Below, piece after piece: positions 19,246-28,978 of a stretch of DNA of 64,000 nt; the first letter of the stretch is position 1, and every line of letters starts with the position of its first letter. Made by a program: the position numbers and the translations under genes. Below the pieces are notes generated by a model that saw nothing but the letters and a program-made list of their open reading frames with translations, was not told the DNA's origin and searched no databases. The DNA comes from Thiosocius sp963808165 (GTDB lineage: Bacteria > Pseudomonadota > Gammaproteobacteria > Chromatiales > Chromatiaceae): assembly GCA_963808165.1 (NCBI GenBank), contig CAWEET010000007.1, positions 1-64,000 on the forward strand, in the 5' to 3' direction.

Positions 19246-21822
19246 ATGCGTTATCAAAAGTTCGCCGCTGCTGTTGCTTTGTTTTCTGCTGTTGCTGGTG
19301 CTGAAGAGCCGACAGAGTTAGTAGAGCCTCATTCAAGTATAGACTGTATAAAGCCCAACGCGACCAACGATGAATTTGGCATTGACTGGAGATACCAATC
19401 CATTCTGGCTAACGATGATGACGGCGGCTGCGATGTGACTATTACCATCACCAGGGCACCATATAACGGCGATTTGGCGATTAACGCTGACGGTACTTTC
19501 CAGTATTCGCCTGATTACGGTTTTAGTGGCGATGAGTCGTTCAGGTACAATATAAAAAATGACACAGGGGCAAACAAAGCCACCACATTTTTCACTGTTG
19601 GCGATCCTGAGCCGGCAGAACCTCCTTCTGGTATAAACTGCGTAAAGCCCAACGCGACCAACGATGAATTTGGCAGTGACTGGGAAGACCAATCCATTCT
19701 GGCTAACGATGATGACGGCGGCTGCGATTTGACTATTACCATCACCAGAGCGCCATATAACGGCGATTTGGCGGTTAACGCTGACGGTACTTTCCAGTAT
19801 TCGCCTGATTACGGTTTTAGTGGCGATGAGTCGTTCAGGTACAATATAAAAAATGACACAGGGGCAAACAAAGCCACCACATTTTTCACTGTTGGCGATC
19901 CTGAGCCGGCAGAACCTCCTTCTGGTACAAACTGCGTAAAGCCCAACGCTACCAACGATGAATTTGGCAGTGACTGGAAAGACCAATCCATTCTGGCTAA
20001 CGATGATGACGGCGGCTGCGATGTGACTATTACCATCAACAGAGCACCATCTAACGGCGATTTGGCGGTTAACGCTGACGGTACATTCCAGTATTCGCCT
20101 GATTACGGTTTTATTGGGGATCAGTCGTTCAGGTACAGTCTATGGAATGACGCAGGGGAAAACAGAGCCACTGCATTTTTCACTGTTGGCGATCCTGAGC
20201 CGGTAGACCCTAGCGAGCCAGATTCGAAAGACGGGGCATACCCGGTCCCCGCAATGACCTACACGCCGGACTATCCGCCGCTTGGTCAGTATTCAATGCC
20301 GGGAGTATGTGAGGCCATCCATGATGAAACAGCGGCCACGGTTGTTCTGCAGGACGGTGAGAAGCTGGATCACGCATGGCAGAGACTGTACGCTATTGCT
20401 CCTGGCGTGGGCGGTGTCATTGAAGTTCCCTATGACGCAGAGCTCGTACAGTGCGACACGATACGGGTTAACAGCAAGAATGTTGCGCGAATGCCGACAC
20501 TAACTCTGCGCGGGACTACCGGCCCGAATGGCGAGCAACCACGATTCTATTGCCGGTCCGATAACTTTGAGTCGGGCACTGTCCCACATTCAGAGATAGC
20601 GGGGCAGTTTATTACCTGGGGCGGTATTGATGGCTCAAAGCTGCTTGTGGAGAATATCCACAAAGACGGCTACAAGCGGGCAATCACTCTTGGCAGCCAG
20701 GGCCATTCGGTTATCAGAAACAACTATTTTCATCACGGCACGCATGATGGCATCAGTTCCATCAACAGCGTAGGCGCTACCGAGTATAAAAAGTCGCTTG
20801 AAGAGGGTAACGCTCAGTACCTTGAAAACGCCTGGCTAAATATGGAAGTTTGCGGCATTGAGATTGGAATGCATGGCCAAGGCAATACGATACATAATTT
20901 CTATATGCACCGGACTAGCGGTGGTGGCGGTGGTCATCCTGATAATGATGTGCTGCAGGGCGGACCGGGATGGGCGCGAAATGTGATGGTTGACAGTGTA
21001 TGCCATACACCTAACCACTCTAGCTGCTTTAAGTCTATCGCTAACGAAGTCATTCTGAAGAACAACAAGTTTTACCAGTATCTTGAGACAGACCCCACCT
21101 TTTTAGCAGATGCTGGGGAGGGGAAATGGGGCAGGGTTGGCCTGATGCTGGTTGATATTAGCGCCTGCTCGCTTTCTGAAATAACGGGCAATGAGTTTTA
21201 CGGCTTCAAACCGGACCAATCCACAGGGGGAACCACGCTAATCGCCTACCGTGAGCGCAAGCGAGCAGTGCGCGGCTGTGACATTCCCGTGATGTGGACG
21301 CCATACGGCCAGGGATATAAGGATGAGAACTATTCTGCAACTGGGTCAGGTCCGCAGCCTACCCCCATCACAGAATTTAGTGGTGTTCACACAGAAAAGT
21401 GGTGGGAAGATCTTAACCGGAAAATATTTTTCCCCCACATTTTTACCGATAACTATATATCTAGCTGGGGTGAAAGCGCAGAGTGGCATACAGGTGTTGA
21501 TTTCTATTCAACCCGCCCAACATACGAGACTAGCCTCGGCTCTCCCGCTTGCCTCCTGCCGATCCCCGAGGCGTGGTATGAGCGTGCTCACGTTTACACC
21601 AAGGGCAATAAGTTTGTGAATATCACAAACGCCTACGGAAACAGGAAGACGGCTACTGCCCGATTTGATCGGAAGTGCCCGTACCTTCCGGAATGGGAAG
21701 AGACAGGTATTCCAGGTCCCGACAATTTAGAGAATCCGCAGAACTTTACTGATGAGGGCGGCGATACCTTTTCCACTCAGGATGGCCAGCCGCCGTTTAT
21801 CTTTACCGGCGGTTGGGATTGA
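19246..21822 (+). CDS. Secreted protein: three cadherin-like repeats plus beta-helix
   Basis: 858 residues with signal peptide (FAAAVALFSAVAGAEE). Residues 33-326 are three tandem 98-residue units, each with NATNDE, ILANDDDGGCD, NGDLAVNADGTFQYSPDYGF and SFRY motifs, typical of bacterial cadherin-like/Ig-like extracellular domains; each unit has two Cys that may pair. The rest (about 340-858) contains repeated Asn-rich turns (VIRNNYFHHGTHDGISSINS, GNTIHNFYMHRTSGGGGGHP, ILKNNKFYQY) suggesting a right-handed parallel beta-helix as in polysaccharide lyases and related surface proteins. The substrate cannot be told. The A/T-rich base use differs from the neighbouring genes, so it was probably acquired. 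No sorting or secretion tail was recognised. Confidence 0.75.
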   Translation: MRYQKFAAAVALFSAVAGAEEPTELVEPHSSIDCIKPNATNDEFGIDWRYQSILANDDDGGCDVTITITRAPYNGDLAINADGTFQYSPDYGFSGDESFRYNIKNDTGANKATTFFTVGDPEPAEPPSGINCVKPNATNDEFGSDWEDQSILANDDDGGCDLTITITRAPYNGDLAVNADGTFQYSPDYGFSGDESFRYNIKNDTGANKATTFFTVGDPEPAEPPSGTNCVKPNATNDEFGSDWKDQSILANDDDGGCDVTITINRAPSNGDLAVNADGTFQYSPDYGFIGDQSFRYSLWNDAGENRATAFFTVGDPEPVDPSEPDSKDGAYPVPAMTYTPDYPPLGQYSMPGVCEAIHDETAATVVLQDGEKLDHAWQRLYAIAPGVGGVIEVPYDAELVQCDTIRVNSKNVARMPTLTLRGTTGPNGEQPRFYCRSDNFESGTVPHSEIAGQFITWGGIDGSKLLVENIHKDGYKRAITLGSQGHSVIRNNYFHHGTHDGISSINSVGATEYKKSLEEGNAQYLENAWLNMEVCGIEIGMHGQGNTIHNFYMHRTSGGGGGHPDNDVLQGGPGWARNVMVDSVCHTPNHSSCFKSIANEVILKNNKFYQYLETDPTFLADAGEGKWGRVGLMLVDISACSLSEITGNEFYGFKPDQSTGGTTLIAYRERKRAVRGCDIPVMWTPYGQGYKDENYSATGSGPQPTPITEFSGVHTEKWWEDLNRKIFFPHIFTDNYISSWGESAEWHTGVDFYSTRPTYETSLGSPACLLPIPEAWYERAHVYTKGNKFVNITNAYGNRKTATARFDRKCPYLPEWEETGIPGPDNLENPQNFTDEGGDTFSTQDGQPPFIFTGGWD
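19342..20223 (+). repeat. Three 294-base tandem repeats inside a gene
   Basis: The phrase AAGCCCAACG recurs at 19351, 19645 and 19939, an exact 294-base period. Units 1 and 2 are almost identical along most of their length and unit 3 is slightly more diverged toward its end. This indicates recent in-frame duplication of a domain-sized module. Confidence 0.9.
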
Positions 21823-22659
21823 TCGCAATTTTATAAAGGGTTTACCAAGAGATTTCCGGCATATTCGAGTATAGCTAATCAATGGAGTTGTCGAAGGGAC
21901 AATGTATAGGAGCTCAGGCCAAAGCCGAGTAGTGTATACAATACCGCATTAGTCGAATACGAGGTGGCAGGTACAGCAAAGCTTGTATTCCAGCCTCCAA
22001 TTCAAGCCACTTTTTTTACGATTATGATGGAGACACTGGAACTTTTACGCTTCAGTGTTTTACTTTCGAGAATGTGGATTTGTCTGGCGAATGGGCATTG
22101 GTGGCATCTGTGGCTCTTTACGGCAGCACCAACCCCAGCCTTAATGGCACTTATGTCCTAAGTCAGACGTCGTTCGTTACTCATACGGGAAACACCTATA
22201 CCAGCGTTTCCTATGCAGTAAATTGAGTAGTCTGCACTGCGCAAGGAACGATTGCTCAACATGGCACCCATTTCACTACCAATTCCACGAGTTCTTGTAA
22301 TAATGGCCTAAGAGGAATCTATAAAGGCGAAGGAAAGATCGCGGACTACGGTTCCCGGACTGGGCTAAGTTTTGAGCAGATTACGTTCGGTGAAACCTGC
22401 AAGGCAAATGCCAGAGAGGCTGGGATTCGCTTGGACTGAGTGTCGCCGGATGGCTGTCCCCGCGATGCTCGGCCACTTCTCCCGGATCGCCACAAACAGA
22501 GACGCCCGCACGAAGCGGGCGATCGCGGCCTGACTTCCTTCCAACTCCACAGCATCCGTGCAGCGGCCGTATGGTAAGGATGGATCAGTCGTGATGCCGA
22601 TCCGCGAACCGAGGCGCAGGACTTTTCCGAGGATGGAACAGCCGGGGTAGGCTGGCAAC
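21823..22659. other. Non-coding stretch with one gene remnant
   Basis: Apart from the remnant at 21933-22226 no gene is supported. The second half becomes GC-rich again near 22400, marking the edge of the A/T-rich acquired block. Confidence 0.4.
21933..22226 (+). pseudogene. Remnant of an exported-type protein, unidentified
   Basis: A 97-codon open frame without a usable start reads smoothly as extracellular beta-rich sequence: FFYDYDGDTGTFTLQCFTF, then SGEWALVASVALYGSTNPSL and TSFVTHTGNTYTSVSYAVN before a stop. A further frame after 22235 (GTIAQHGTHFTTNSTSSCNN) has similar character. Likely the 3' end of a decayed gene from the same A/T-rich block. No family recognised. Confidence 0.35.
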
Positions 22660-22914
22660 ATGCCCAACACACTGGCTGACTTCCCAACAGACCGGTTCGC
22701 CATCCATGCCTTCTGCGAGTGTGGCCACACCGATCAAGTGGCCACGGCCAGGCTGCCGGCTGAACTGTCCATCGACGCCCTGCGTTCGCAACTGCGGTGC
22801 AGAGCATGCGGCAGTCGCCAAGTCAGCATTCGGATCGTGTGGACGGCAGCGGGTGGGTTTCACCATTCGGCTGGAGCGACCGCCCCGCCCAGTATCGTTG
22901 CCGATTACCACTGA
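22660..22914 (+). CDS. Small zinc-ribbon-like protein, unknown function
   Basis: 84 residues with two Cys pairs, CEC near residue 19 and CRAC near residue 47 (HAFCECGHTDQV ... LRCRACGSRQVSIRIVW), which look like a zinc ribbon. The ending TAAGGFHH is one I recall from small conserved proteobacterial proteins of unknown function. GGGGTAGGCTGGCAAC precedes the ATG. Stands alone. Confidence 0.55.
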   Translation: MPNTLADFPTDRFAIHAFCECGHTDQVATARLPAELSIDALRSQLRCRACGSRQVSIRIVWTAAGGFHHSAGATAPPSIVADYH

Positions 22915-23180
22915 GACGCCATCTGGCCCCGTATGCGCGATCTCCAGTCCGGGGTGGATATTTGCTGCCTCGCGTCACACTGCCGCGCCCTGGGCAATAC
23001 TCGAAAGCGGACGGTTTATTGTGCAGTGCAGCAGTCCGGACTCGACCCACAGCAACCGCTGAGGTTATGCCGGGCGAACGCCAGGACTAAGGCAAGAACA
23101 GACACTACCTTGGTGCTCTCTGCTACCCTTCGTCAAATGAGTATCTTTGCGAGGGATATGATATTGCTCTTGGTTGAGCT

Positions 23181-23963
23181 ATGAGCCTAAAAGTCTTTTA
23201 CACGGCAATCTTGTCGATGCTCCTAACCGTCATTGCCTTGAGCATGACCTGGGAGTTCTGGCTGGAGGATTTGCTGTTGCCAAGCCTCGTTTCTCACCAC
23301 GAAACGGAAAGTTTGGAGCGTCGTTGGGAGTTTGTCGTAACTGCAGCCTTTTTTTCCTTTATCGCACTGATTGGGCCCGCGGTCATTGGCACCCAACTCA
23401 TCCGGCGCGATCAGATTCTCCACCAAACGATGATCCGCCTGTCACAGGAAGACGATCTGACCGGCCTATTCAACAGAAGGCGGACCGCAGAACTAATAGA
23501 AAACGAGATCCAGCGGGCAAGCCGATACGATACGATTTTTTCTGTCATTCTCATGGATATCGACCAATTCAAAGCCGTTAACGATCGATTCGGTCATCAG
23601 GCTGGGGACGAGGTGTTAGTTAAGATTGCCGAAGTCATTCGTTCGAAAGTGCGTGCGACGGATCTCGTCGGGCGATGGGGGGGAGAGGAATTCCTAATCA
23701 TCTCGCCGGAGACAGACATAGGCGGGGGCTTCTCGTTGGCCGAAAAAATACGTACCCGGCTTGAATCAGTCTATCTCGGTGAAATCGGCCATAGAACTGC
23801 GAGCTTCGGGGTGACTGCTTTTGACGATGGCGATGACATTGGAGCCATCATTTCCCGTGCGGATGCTGGCTTGTACGCGGCGAAACGTGGCGGGAGGAAC
23901 CGAATCGAGAAAGTGCCTGCGGGCGCAAAGACCGGATCTGGCCTCTCAGCTTCTACCGGGTAG
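23181..23963 (+). CDS. Membrane-bound diguanylate cyclase (GGDEF)
   Basis: 260 residues. Two membrane helices (VFYTAILSMLLTVIALSMTW and FVVTAAFFSFIALIGPAVIG) frame a short periplasmic loop of about 35 residues, followed by a GGDEF domain (DDLTGLFNRR, FSVILMDIDQFKAVNDRFGH, active-site GGEEF). An inhibitory I-site RATD lies five residues before GGEEF. It should make cyclic di-GMP with product feedback. No EAL domain and no partner gene nearby. Confidence 0.92.
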   Translation: MSLKVFYTAILSMLLTVIALSMTWEFWLEDLLLPSLVSHHETESLERRWEFVVTAAFFSFIALIGPAVIGTQLIRRDQILHQTMIRLSQEDDLTGLFNRRRTAELIENEIQRASRYDTIFSVILMDIDQFKAVNDRFGHQAGDEVLVKIAEVIRSKVRATDLVGRWGGEEFLIISPETDIGGGFSLAEKIRTRLESVYLGEIGHRTASFGVTAFDDGDDIGAIISRADAGLYAAKRGGRNRIEKVPAGAKTGSGLSASTG

Positions 23964-24468
23964 GCCGTTGATCGCCTGCGGAAGTCTCGGGCGCCGCCAG
24001 GTAAGTTTCAACGCCTGAGCGCGTGCCGGCAAGGTGCCGTCATCCAGCGGCCGATTGACTCCAGTCGACCCTGAGTTCCTCTTCAGATTTCTCGGGCGGC
24101 TACGGCTGGTTCGTCAACAAGGGAAGTGGCCTCAGCGCCCATGACCGTCCGCTTTGTGGATCACCGGAAGACTGGGCCTTGGGATGCCGCGTATGTCAGC
24201 CGGCAATCTGGTTCTGAATTTTGGCGGGAAATTTGAAAGTCGCCGCGCGCCTAGACCGCTGGCAGAACACAAAGCGAACGTTAGAAGAAGGCACCAACGG
24301 CCTGGGTACGCGCGACGTATAAGCCTATCGGCGCCCAGGCGGTTGTCTTGAACAGGTGGTCACAGGTGCGGCTCAGCATGGGTGATTTCGGTAGTCTTCG
24401 ACCCGCATCACCGCGAAAGGAAAAGGCCCTTTGGTGGGATCACGGCCATGGGCCTGTGCGGCTAGCTC
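23964..24468. other. Spacer, no gene recognised
   Basis: GC-rich sequence with short open frames but nothing that resembles a protein family on either strand. Confidence 0.4.
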
Positions 24469-24729
24469 TCAACGAATCTGGATATCTGTCGTTGTGTCTA
24501 GTGATCCATCCTTTTCGAGAATGGCATGTCGTTTACCAAATGGGTCGAACAGGACGACGGTGTGATCCTGAAAAAGCGGTCTACGCACAAATCTGATTGA
24601 CCAGCCGAACCCCTTCAGTCTGGCAACAGTCAGCAGCTGCTCAGTGGTTAGCAGGGCCTTGATGTCATCCGGTACGGCCTTCTGGTCTATCCGCCGTTCT
24701 CTTGGAGATTCGCTACCGTTCATTGGCAT
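24469..24729 (-). CDS. Small conserved protein of unknown function
   Basis: 86 residues. The pattern RERRID ... LLTTEQLLTVARLKGFGWSI then RFVRRPLFQDHTVVLFDPFG and AILEKDGS resembles small proteobacterial proteins I recall with the same FGW...FVRRPLFQ core. The role is unknown. No signal peptide or membrane segment. Reads on minus, opposite to the diguanylate cyclase. Confidence 0.55.
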   Translation of the reverse strand: MPMNGSESPRERRIDQKAVPDDIKALLTTEQLLTVARLKGFGWSIRFVRRPLFQDHTVVLFDPFGKRHAILEKDGSLDTTTDIQIR

Positions 24730-24973
24730 CCCTCAGCGCTGACCTACGGGTTTTCCCATTTGTGGCCTATCGGCAATGGGATGATTCGCTGAAGGTGCCG
24801 GCTTTGGCGTGGTACTCAAGGGGAAGTGAACTCCCACGCATCAGGGCGAGCGAAGAGTGGCTCCCGCCGAGTCTCGATTCATTCAGCGCACGTGATCGTT
24901 AGCGGACCCTGGAATGTTGCGGCGCAATAGTCCCTAGTCGACCCATAGCCGTCTTTAAGCAGATTCTGATGGA

Positions 24974-25207
24974 TCACATCAGGGCAGCCTCGAGCAACAA
25001 TCGTTCCGGACTCATATCGACTACCAAAGTACTCGCACACCACGGCGTCAGTCGCTCCGGTTTGGAACTGGTCAGCGGATAAATGCGATGAATCACTGCA
25101 TATCCATACCCCTCAAGATTTGCTTTTTTTCCTGGCTGATGAACTAGGGTTTCATAAAGCCTAGCTGTCGCTGCTCGAAGGATTTCATAGGTGCTCTGAT
25201 CAGTCAC
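24974..25207 (-). CDS. Hypothetical 77-residue protein
   Basis: Opens with GTG and reads smoothly (YEILRAATARLYETLVHQPG, then GYGYAVIHRIYP and STLVVDMSPERLLLEAAL). No family recognised and no good ribosome binding site. It could equally be the remnant of a longer gene. Confidence 0.3.
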   Translation of the reverse strand: MTDQSTYEILRAATARLYETLVHQPGKKANLEGYGYAVIHRIYPLTSSKPERLTPWCASTLVVDMSPERLLLEAALM

Positions 25208-25272
25208 TGGTCATGGTGGAAACGGAGTAAGTTGGAGCGGATTGTCCGTGTCGGTTTTCAGAGGATTGCATC

Positions 25273-27015
25273 ATGAAAGGCACAATTGATCTGGTTATTC
25301 GGGACGGTCAGGTCGTCGACGGAAACGGCGGCGAGCCGGTTTTCGCCGACGTCGCGATTGACGGAGGTCGAATCGTCGGAATCGGTGAGGTCCGAGAAGC
25401 AGGGCGTGAAGAGATCGAAGCCCGGGGCAAAGTGGTTACGCCGGGCTTCGTTGATATCCATACCCACTACGATGGCCAAGTCACATGGGAGAATCACTTG
25501 GTGCCTTCCTCGGCTCATGGTGTGACCACGGTCGTCATGGGCAACTGTGGTGTCGGCTTTGCACCATGTCGTGCTGATCAGCACGAACTTTTGATTCAAC
25601 TGATGGAGGGAGTGGAAGATATTCCACACCCGGTGCTGGTGGACGGTTTGCCCTGGACCTGGGAGAGCTATCCCGAGTATCTCGACTATCTTGCCGGACG
25701 CTCGTTCGATATGGACGTTTGCAGCCAGCTTCCGCATGCCGCACTGCGCGTCTACGTCATGGGACAGCGCGGTGCGGATCGTGAATCTGCGACTCCTGAT
25801 GACCTCAAGGCCATGTCTGAGCTGGCAAAGGATGCCATGCAGGCCGGGGCACTGGGAATCACAACATCGCGTACATTTTTCCACCGTTCCAGCGATGGCA
25901 AATCTACGCCTAGCTTTGAAGCTGCAGAGAACGAATTGCTTGCACTGGCAGGCGTTCTGAATGATCTGAACCGTGGTGTGATGCAGCTGATCATGGACTT
26001 CGACCCAGTTGAGGAGACGTTCGATCTGTTGCGTAGAGTTGTGAAGCGGTCCAATCGCCCCTTGTCTGTGTCACTACTTGAAGGCGGCTACGGCCCGATG
26101 ACTCTGCGCTGGCGCGACATACTCGACTGGGCAGCCGAGGCAAGCGCGGCAGGGCCGCCGATACGCGCCCAGGTCCTCAGTCGCGCAATCGGCGTCATGT
26201 TGGGCCACGAACTGACGTTGAACCCCTTTTACACTACACCCAGCTACCAGGAACTCGAGTCCCTGTCGTTCGATGACAAGATAGGTGCGCTCAAGCAACC
26301 GGAAATGCGTGCGCGTATTCTGTCCGAGGTCGTTGATCCCGACCCGACCATAGTCCTCGGTCGGCTGGTACGCGAGTTCGACCACATGTTCCTCCTTGGC
26401 GATCCCCCGGACTATGAGCAACCTTTCGACCAAAGTATTCGCGCGCTTGCTCAACGCGCCAGCGTTTCCCCCGAGGAACTCGTCTATGACCTGATGCTGG
26501 AACGCGACGGCCACAACATGCTTTATGTCACTCTGTGCAATTACGAGTATGGCTCCTTGGAGAGTTCGCTCGCCATGATGCGCCATCCTGGCGCGGTGCT
26601 CGGCCTGGGAGATGGCGGCGCGCATTGCGGCACCATATGCGACGGCAGTTTCCCGACTTTCATGCTGTCATATTGGGTACGGGACCGAACTCGCGGCGAG
26701 CGACTGTCGCTGTCCGAAACCGTCCGCATGCTGAGCCGGGACGCGGCACGTGCCGTCGGACTGCAGGACCGCGGTATCATTGCACCAGGTTACAAAGCTG
26801 ACCTTAACGTCATCGACCTGGACCAACTGAGGCTATATGCTCCCGAAGTTGCCCACGACCTGCCGACCGGAGGTCGACGGCTCGTACAACGCGCCGACGG
26901 CTACTGCGCAACCATCGTTAGCGGCCGTATTGTGCACCGCAACGGTTCCCATACTGGCGACCTACCAGGACGACTGGTTCGGGGCCCACAAGCTGCGCCA
27001 CCGAACATGCACTAG
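25273..27015 (+). CDS. N-acyl-D-amino-acid deacylase-like amidohydrolase
   Basis: 580-residue metal-dependent amidohydrolase of the D-aminoacylase branch. Visible: an N-terminal beta-sandwich part (DLVIRDGQVVDGNG), metal-binding VDIHTHYDGQ (about residues 57-66), GNCGVGFAPCR with the bridging Cys expected in this branch, a late metal/catalytic Asp in LGDGGAHC, and C-terminal GIIAPGYKADLNVIDLDQL. The family hydrolyses N-acyl-D-amino acids or related cyclic amides; the exact substrate is unknown. GAGG precedes the ATG. Followed on the same strand, 780 bases on, by a homocysteine-methyltransferase-like gene. Confidence 0.88.
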   Translation: MKGTIDLVIRDGQVVDGNGGEPVFADVAIDGGRIVGIGEVREAGREEIEARGKVVTPGFVDIHTHYDGQVTWENHLVPSSAHGVTTVVMGNCGVGFAPCRADQHELLIQLMEGVEDIPHPVLVDGLPWTWESYPEYLDYLAGRSFDMDVCSQLPHAALRVYVMGQRGADRESATPDDLKAMSELAKDAMQAGALGITTSRTFFHRSSDGKSTPSFEAAENELLALAGVLNDLNRGVMQLIMDFDPVEETFDLLRRVVKRSNRPLSVSLLEGGYGPMTLRWRDILDWAAEASAAGPPIRAQVLSRAIGVMLGHELTLNPFYTTPSYQELESLSFDDKIGALKQPEMRARILSEVVDPDPTIVLGRLVREFDHMFLLGDPPDYEQPFDQSIRALAQRASVSPEELVYDLMLERDGHNMLYVTLCNYEYGSLESSLAMMRHPGAVLGLGDGGAHCGTICDGSFPTFMLSYWVRDRTRGERLSLSETVRMLSRDAARAVGLQDRGIIAPGYKADLNVIDLDQLRLYAPEVAHDLPTGGRRLVQRADGYCATIVSGRIVHRNGSHTGDLPGRLVRGPQAAPPNMH

Positions 27016-27795
27016 TAAATATGTGTCCACTGCCGCGGTCCTGCAGTTCCGCTTCAGGCCGCATTGTAAAACCCCAGGTCCCCGACACTGACTGTCGAAT
27101 AGGTACAGTGAATCGATTCTAGGCATTACAATTCCTTCAGCCAAAGTCTGAGAAGCGCTTGAACCTGCCGGTCGTTTCGTCGCCGCGAAGGGCAGTTCAT
27201 GGCCGACTGTGGCGGTGGCCCGGACCGAGGCGAACGGCGGGCTACGAGAAAGCTGACAGTCAGATGGTGTGGCGCAATAGACCGTAGTCGACCCACTGCT
27301 GCCGGTCAGGTGGGTCCGGTGAGCGGCAGGTCAGTAACAACTGCGGTCATAGCCTGGCTGGGCAATGTGGCAGGCAGGATGCAGTGAACAGTCGGCGCGG
27401 CGGACTGGTGCTCCCGGCCACAACCGGACCTAGCGTCGGCACGGTCTAGGGCAGTCAGGGTGCTCCGAACCCAACAGCCAGCGAACTGGCGCTCCCGGCC
27501 ACGACCGGTCTTAACGGTAGCACCGCCGCACGGTGTCAGCACTCTTTATGGTGAGGGAGCCCGGAACAGGCTCTCCAGGCCGGGCGAGACTCTAAACCGA
27601 TTTGGAATGTCATCAAACCGAGGGATGCGCTCCACGCCGGCTTGGAAGAGCGGTTTCCGGAGAAAGCGGTCCTTCTTCGAGAGTTTCTTCCAAGAATCGC
27701 AGGTTTCATAATGCCAAGCAGTTGAGTTCGGCTGCCTTGTGATCGAGCTGCTATATGCCGCCGACTCAGCACATCGGAGGCGCACGAGATTCACT
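27016..27795. other. 780-base spacer containing a direct repeat
   Basis: No gene supported. It contains the 81-base-spaced direct repeat at 27400-27517 and a short phrase (GTGGCGCAATAGACC ... AGTCGACCCA, about 27269-27296) that recurs with few changes at 24920-24946. Confidence 0.5.
27400..27517 (+). repeat. Direct repeat, 81-base period
   Basis: GCGGACTGGTGCTCCCGG at 27400 recurs as GCGAACTGGCGCTCCCGG at 27481; similarity continues for about 35 bases (CCACAACCGG / CCACGACCGG). Confidence 0.7.
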
Positions 27796-28725
27796 ATGAC
27801 CACATCGCCGTTAGAAGCCATTGAGCGTTGCCTCGAGGCTGGCAAAATCATCGTCATCGACGGAGCCACCGGCACCGAACTCGAAAGACGCGGTGCCACT
27901 ATGAATGATGCAGCCTGGTGCGCAATGGCAACCTTGACCGACCCCGCGTTGCTGCGCCAAGTACACGAGGACTACATTCGTGCCGGGGCGCGCGTCATCA
28001 CGGCTAACACTTTCTCTACCAATCGGAACATGCTTGAGCCGGGGGGGTTGGGATCACGCTTCGAGGAGCTAAACCGGCGAGCGGTGGAACTGGCTCGCGA
28101 GGCACGCGAACGCACGGATACGGTCGAGCGCGTTGCCGTGGCGGGCTCGATGTCGCACCAAGTGCCTATAGTGAAAGGCGCCGACCAGCGCGACGTGCAC
28201 GCTGTCCCCCCTCCCGACGTCGCCGAGGCCAACTTTTATGAGATGGCAGAGTTGCTCGCTGCAAGCGGAGTCGACCTGATCTTGATGGAAATGATGTCAG
28301 ATCCGGAACTGGCCAATCCTGCGATCGCAGCTGCCGTCGCGACGGGCTTGCCGGTATGGGTAGGGTTTTCGGCGCGTACAGGAGAATCAGGGACACCGGT
28401 CGCCTATGTCCGGCCGGAACTGAGCGCGGCCGAGATGTTCGACAGGATTCCGCTCGATGGAGTCCGCGTGGCCGGGGTAATGCATAGCAAGGTGAACACG
28501 ATCGCGCCGACGATCGAGCTGCTCAAAGCTCGTTGGGCTGGGCCGCTGATGGTTTACCCGGACAGCGGATACTTCAAGATGCCACACTGGCAATTCGTAG
28601 ATATCCTCCCGGTCGACGACTTCGTCGCCTATAGCCGGCAATGGATCGAAGCGGGAGTGCAAGTTGTCGGCGGATGCTGTGGGCTGGGCGTCGAGCACAT
28701 CGAAGCGTTGACTGCCTCATTATGA
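27796..28725 (+). CDS. Homocysteine S-methyltransferase-family protein
   Basis: 309 residues from the ATG at 27796 (an earlier in-frame start at 27739 would add 19 unlikely residues). The family barrel is clear: IVIDGATGTELERRG at the N-terminus, ITANTFSTNR, and the zinc-binding ending VVGGCCGLGVEHI. Family enzymes move a methyl group to a thiol using three Cys zinc ligands. The first ligand, normally Cys in a G-x-N-C motif, is replaced here: the segment reads VAGVMHSKVNTI. Two Cys (GGCCG) remain. It may therefore use a different zinc sphere or a different acceptor. Not in a tight operon. Confidence 0.85.
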   Translation: MTTSPLEAIERCLEAGKIIVIDGATGTELERRGATMNDAAWCAMATLTDPALLRQVHEDYIRAGARVITANTFSTNRNMLEPGGLGSRFEELNRRAVELAREARERTDTVERVAVAGSMSHQVPIVKGADQRDVHAVPPPDVAEANFYEMAELLAASGVDLILMEMMSDPELANPAIAAAVATGLPVWVGFSARTGESGTPVAYVRPELSAAEMFDRIPLDGVRVAGVMHSKVNTIAPTIELLKARWAGPLMVYPDSGYFKMPHWQFVDILPVDDFVAYSRQWIEAGVQVVGGCCGLGVEHIEALTASL

Positions 28726-28978
28726 GCTGATGGATCGTTCGAGTCGCAAGCCGACTGCCTCATCGCAGTAACCTGGGGGCCGAACTCAAAGCAGCGTTTT
28801 CGTCAGGTAACCGCTAGGCGCCGTCCGTAAGTCGGCGTCAACGGGTGACTCCTGGGGCGCATGAAAGCAGACCCTGCGGCAGCCAGTGCGCCGATCGGTC
28901 GTCTATACGAAGTGACGCTTCGGTGCAGACTGCCATGTCAGCGCGTCAGGCAACCTCGCGATTTAGGCACTGAGTCCG

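Noticed and set aside
19342..20223. CRISPR-like spaced repeats
   Set aside because: Period 294 bases, in frame, encoding protein modules; repeats are contiguous and there are no spacers.
22365..22730. 121-codon minus-strand frame
   Set aside because: No family resemblance; overlaps the better supported zinc-ribbon-like gene on plus.
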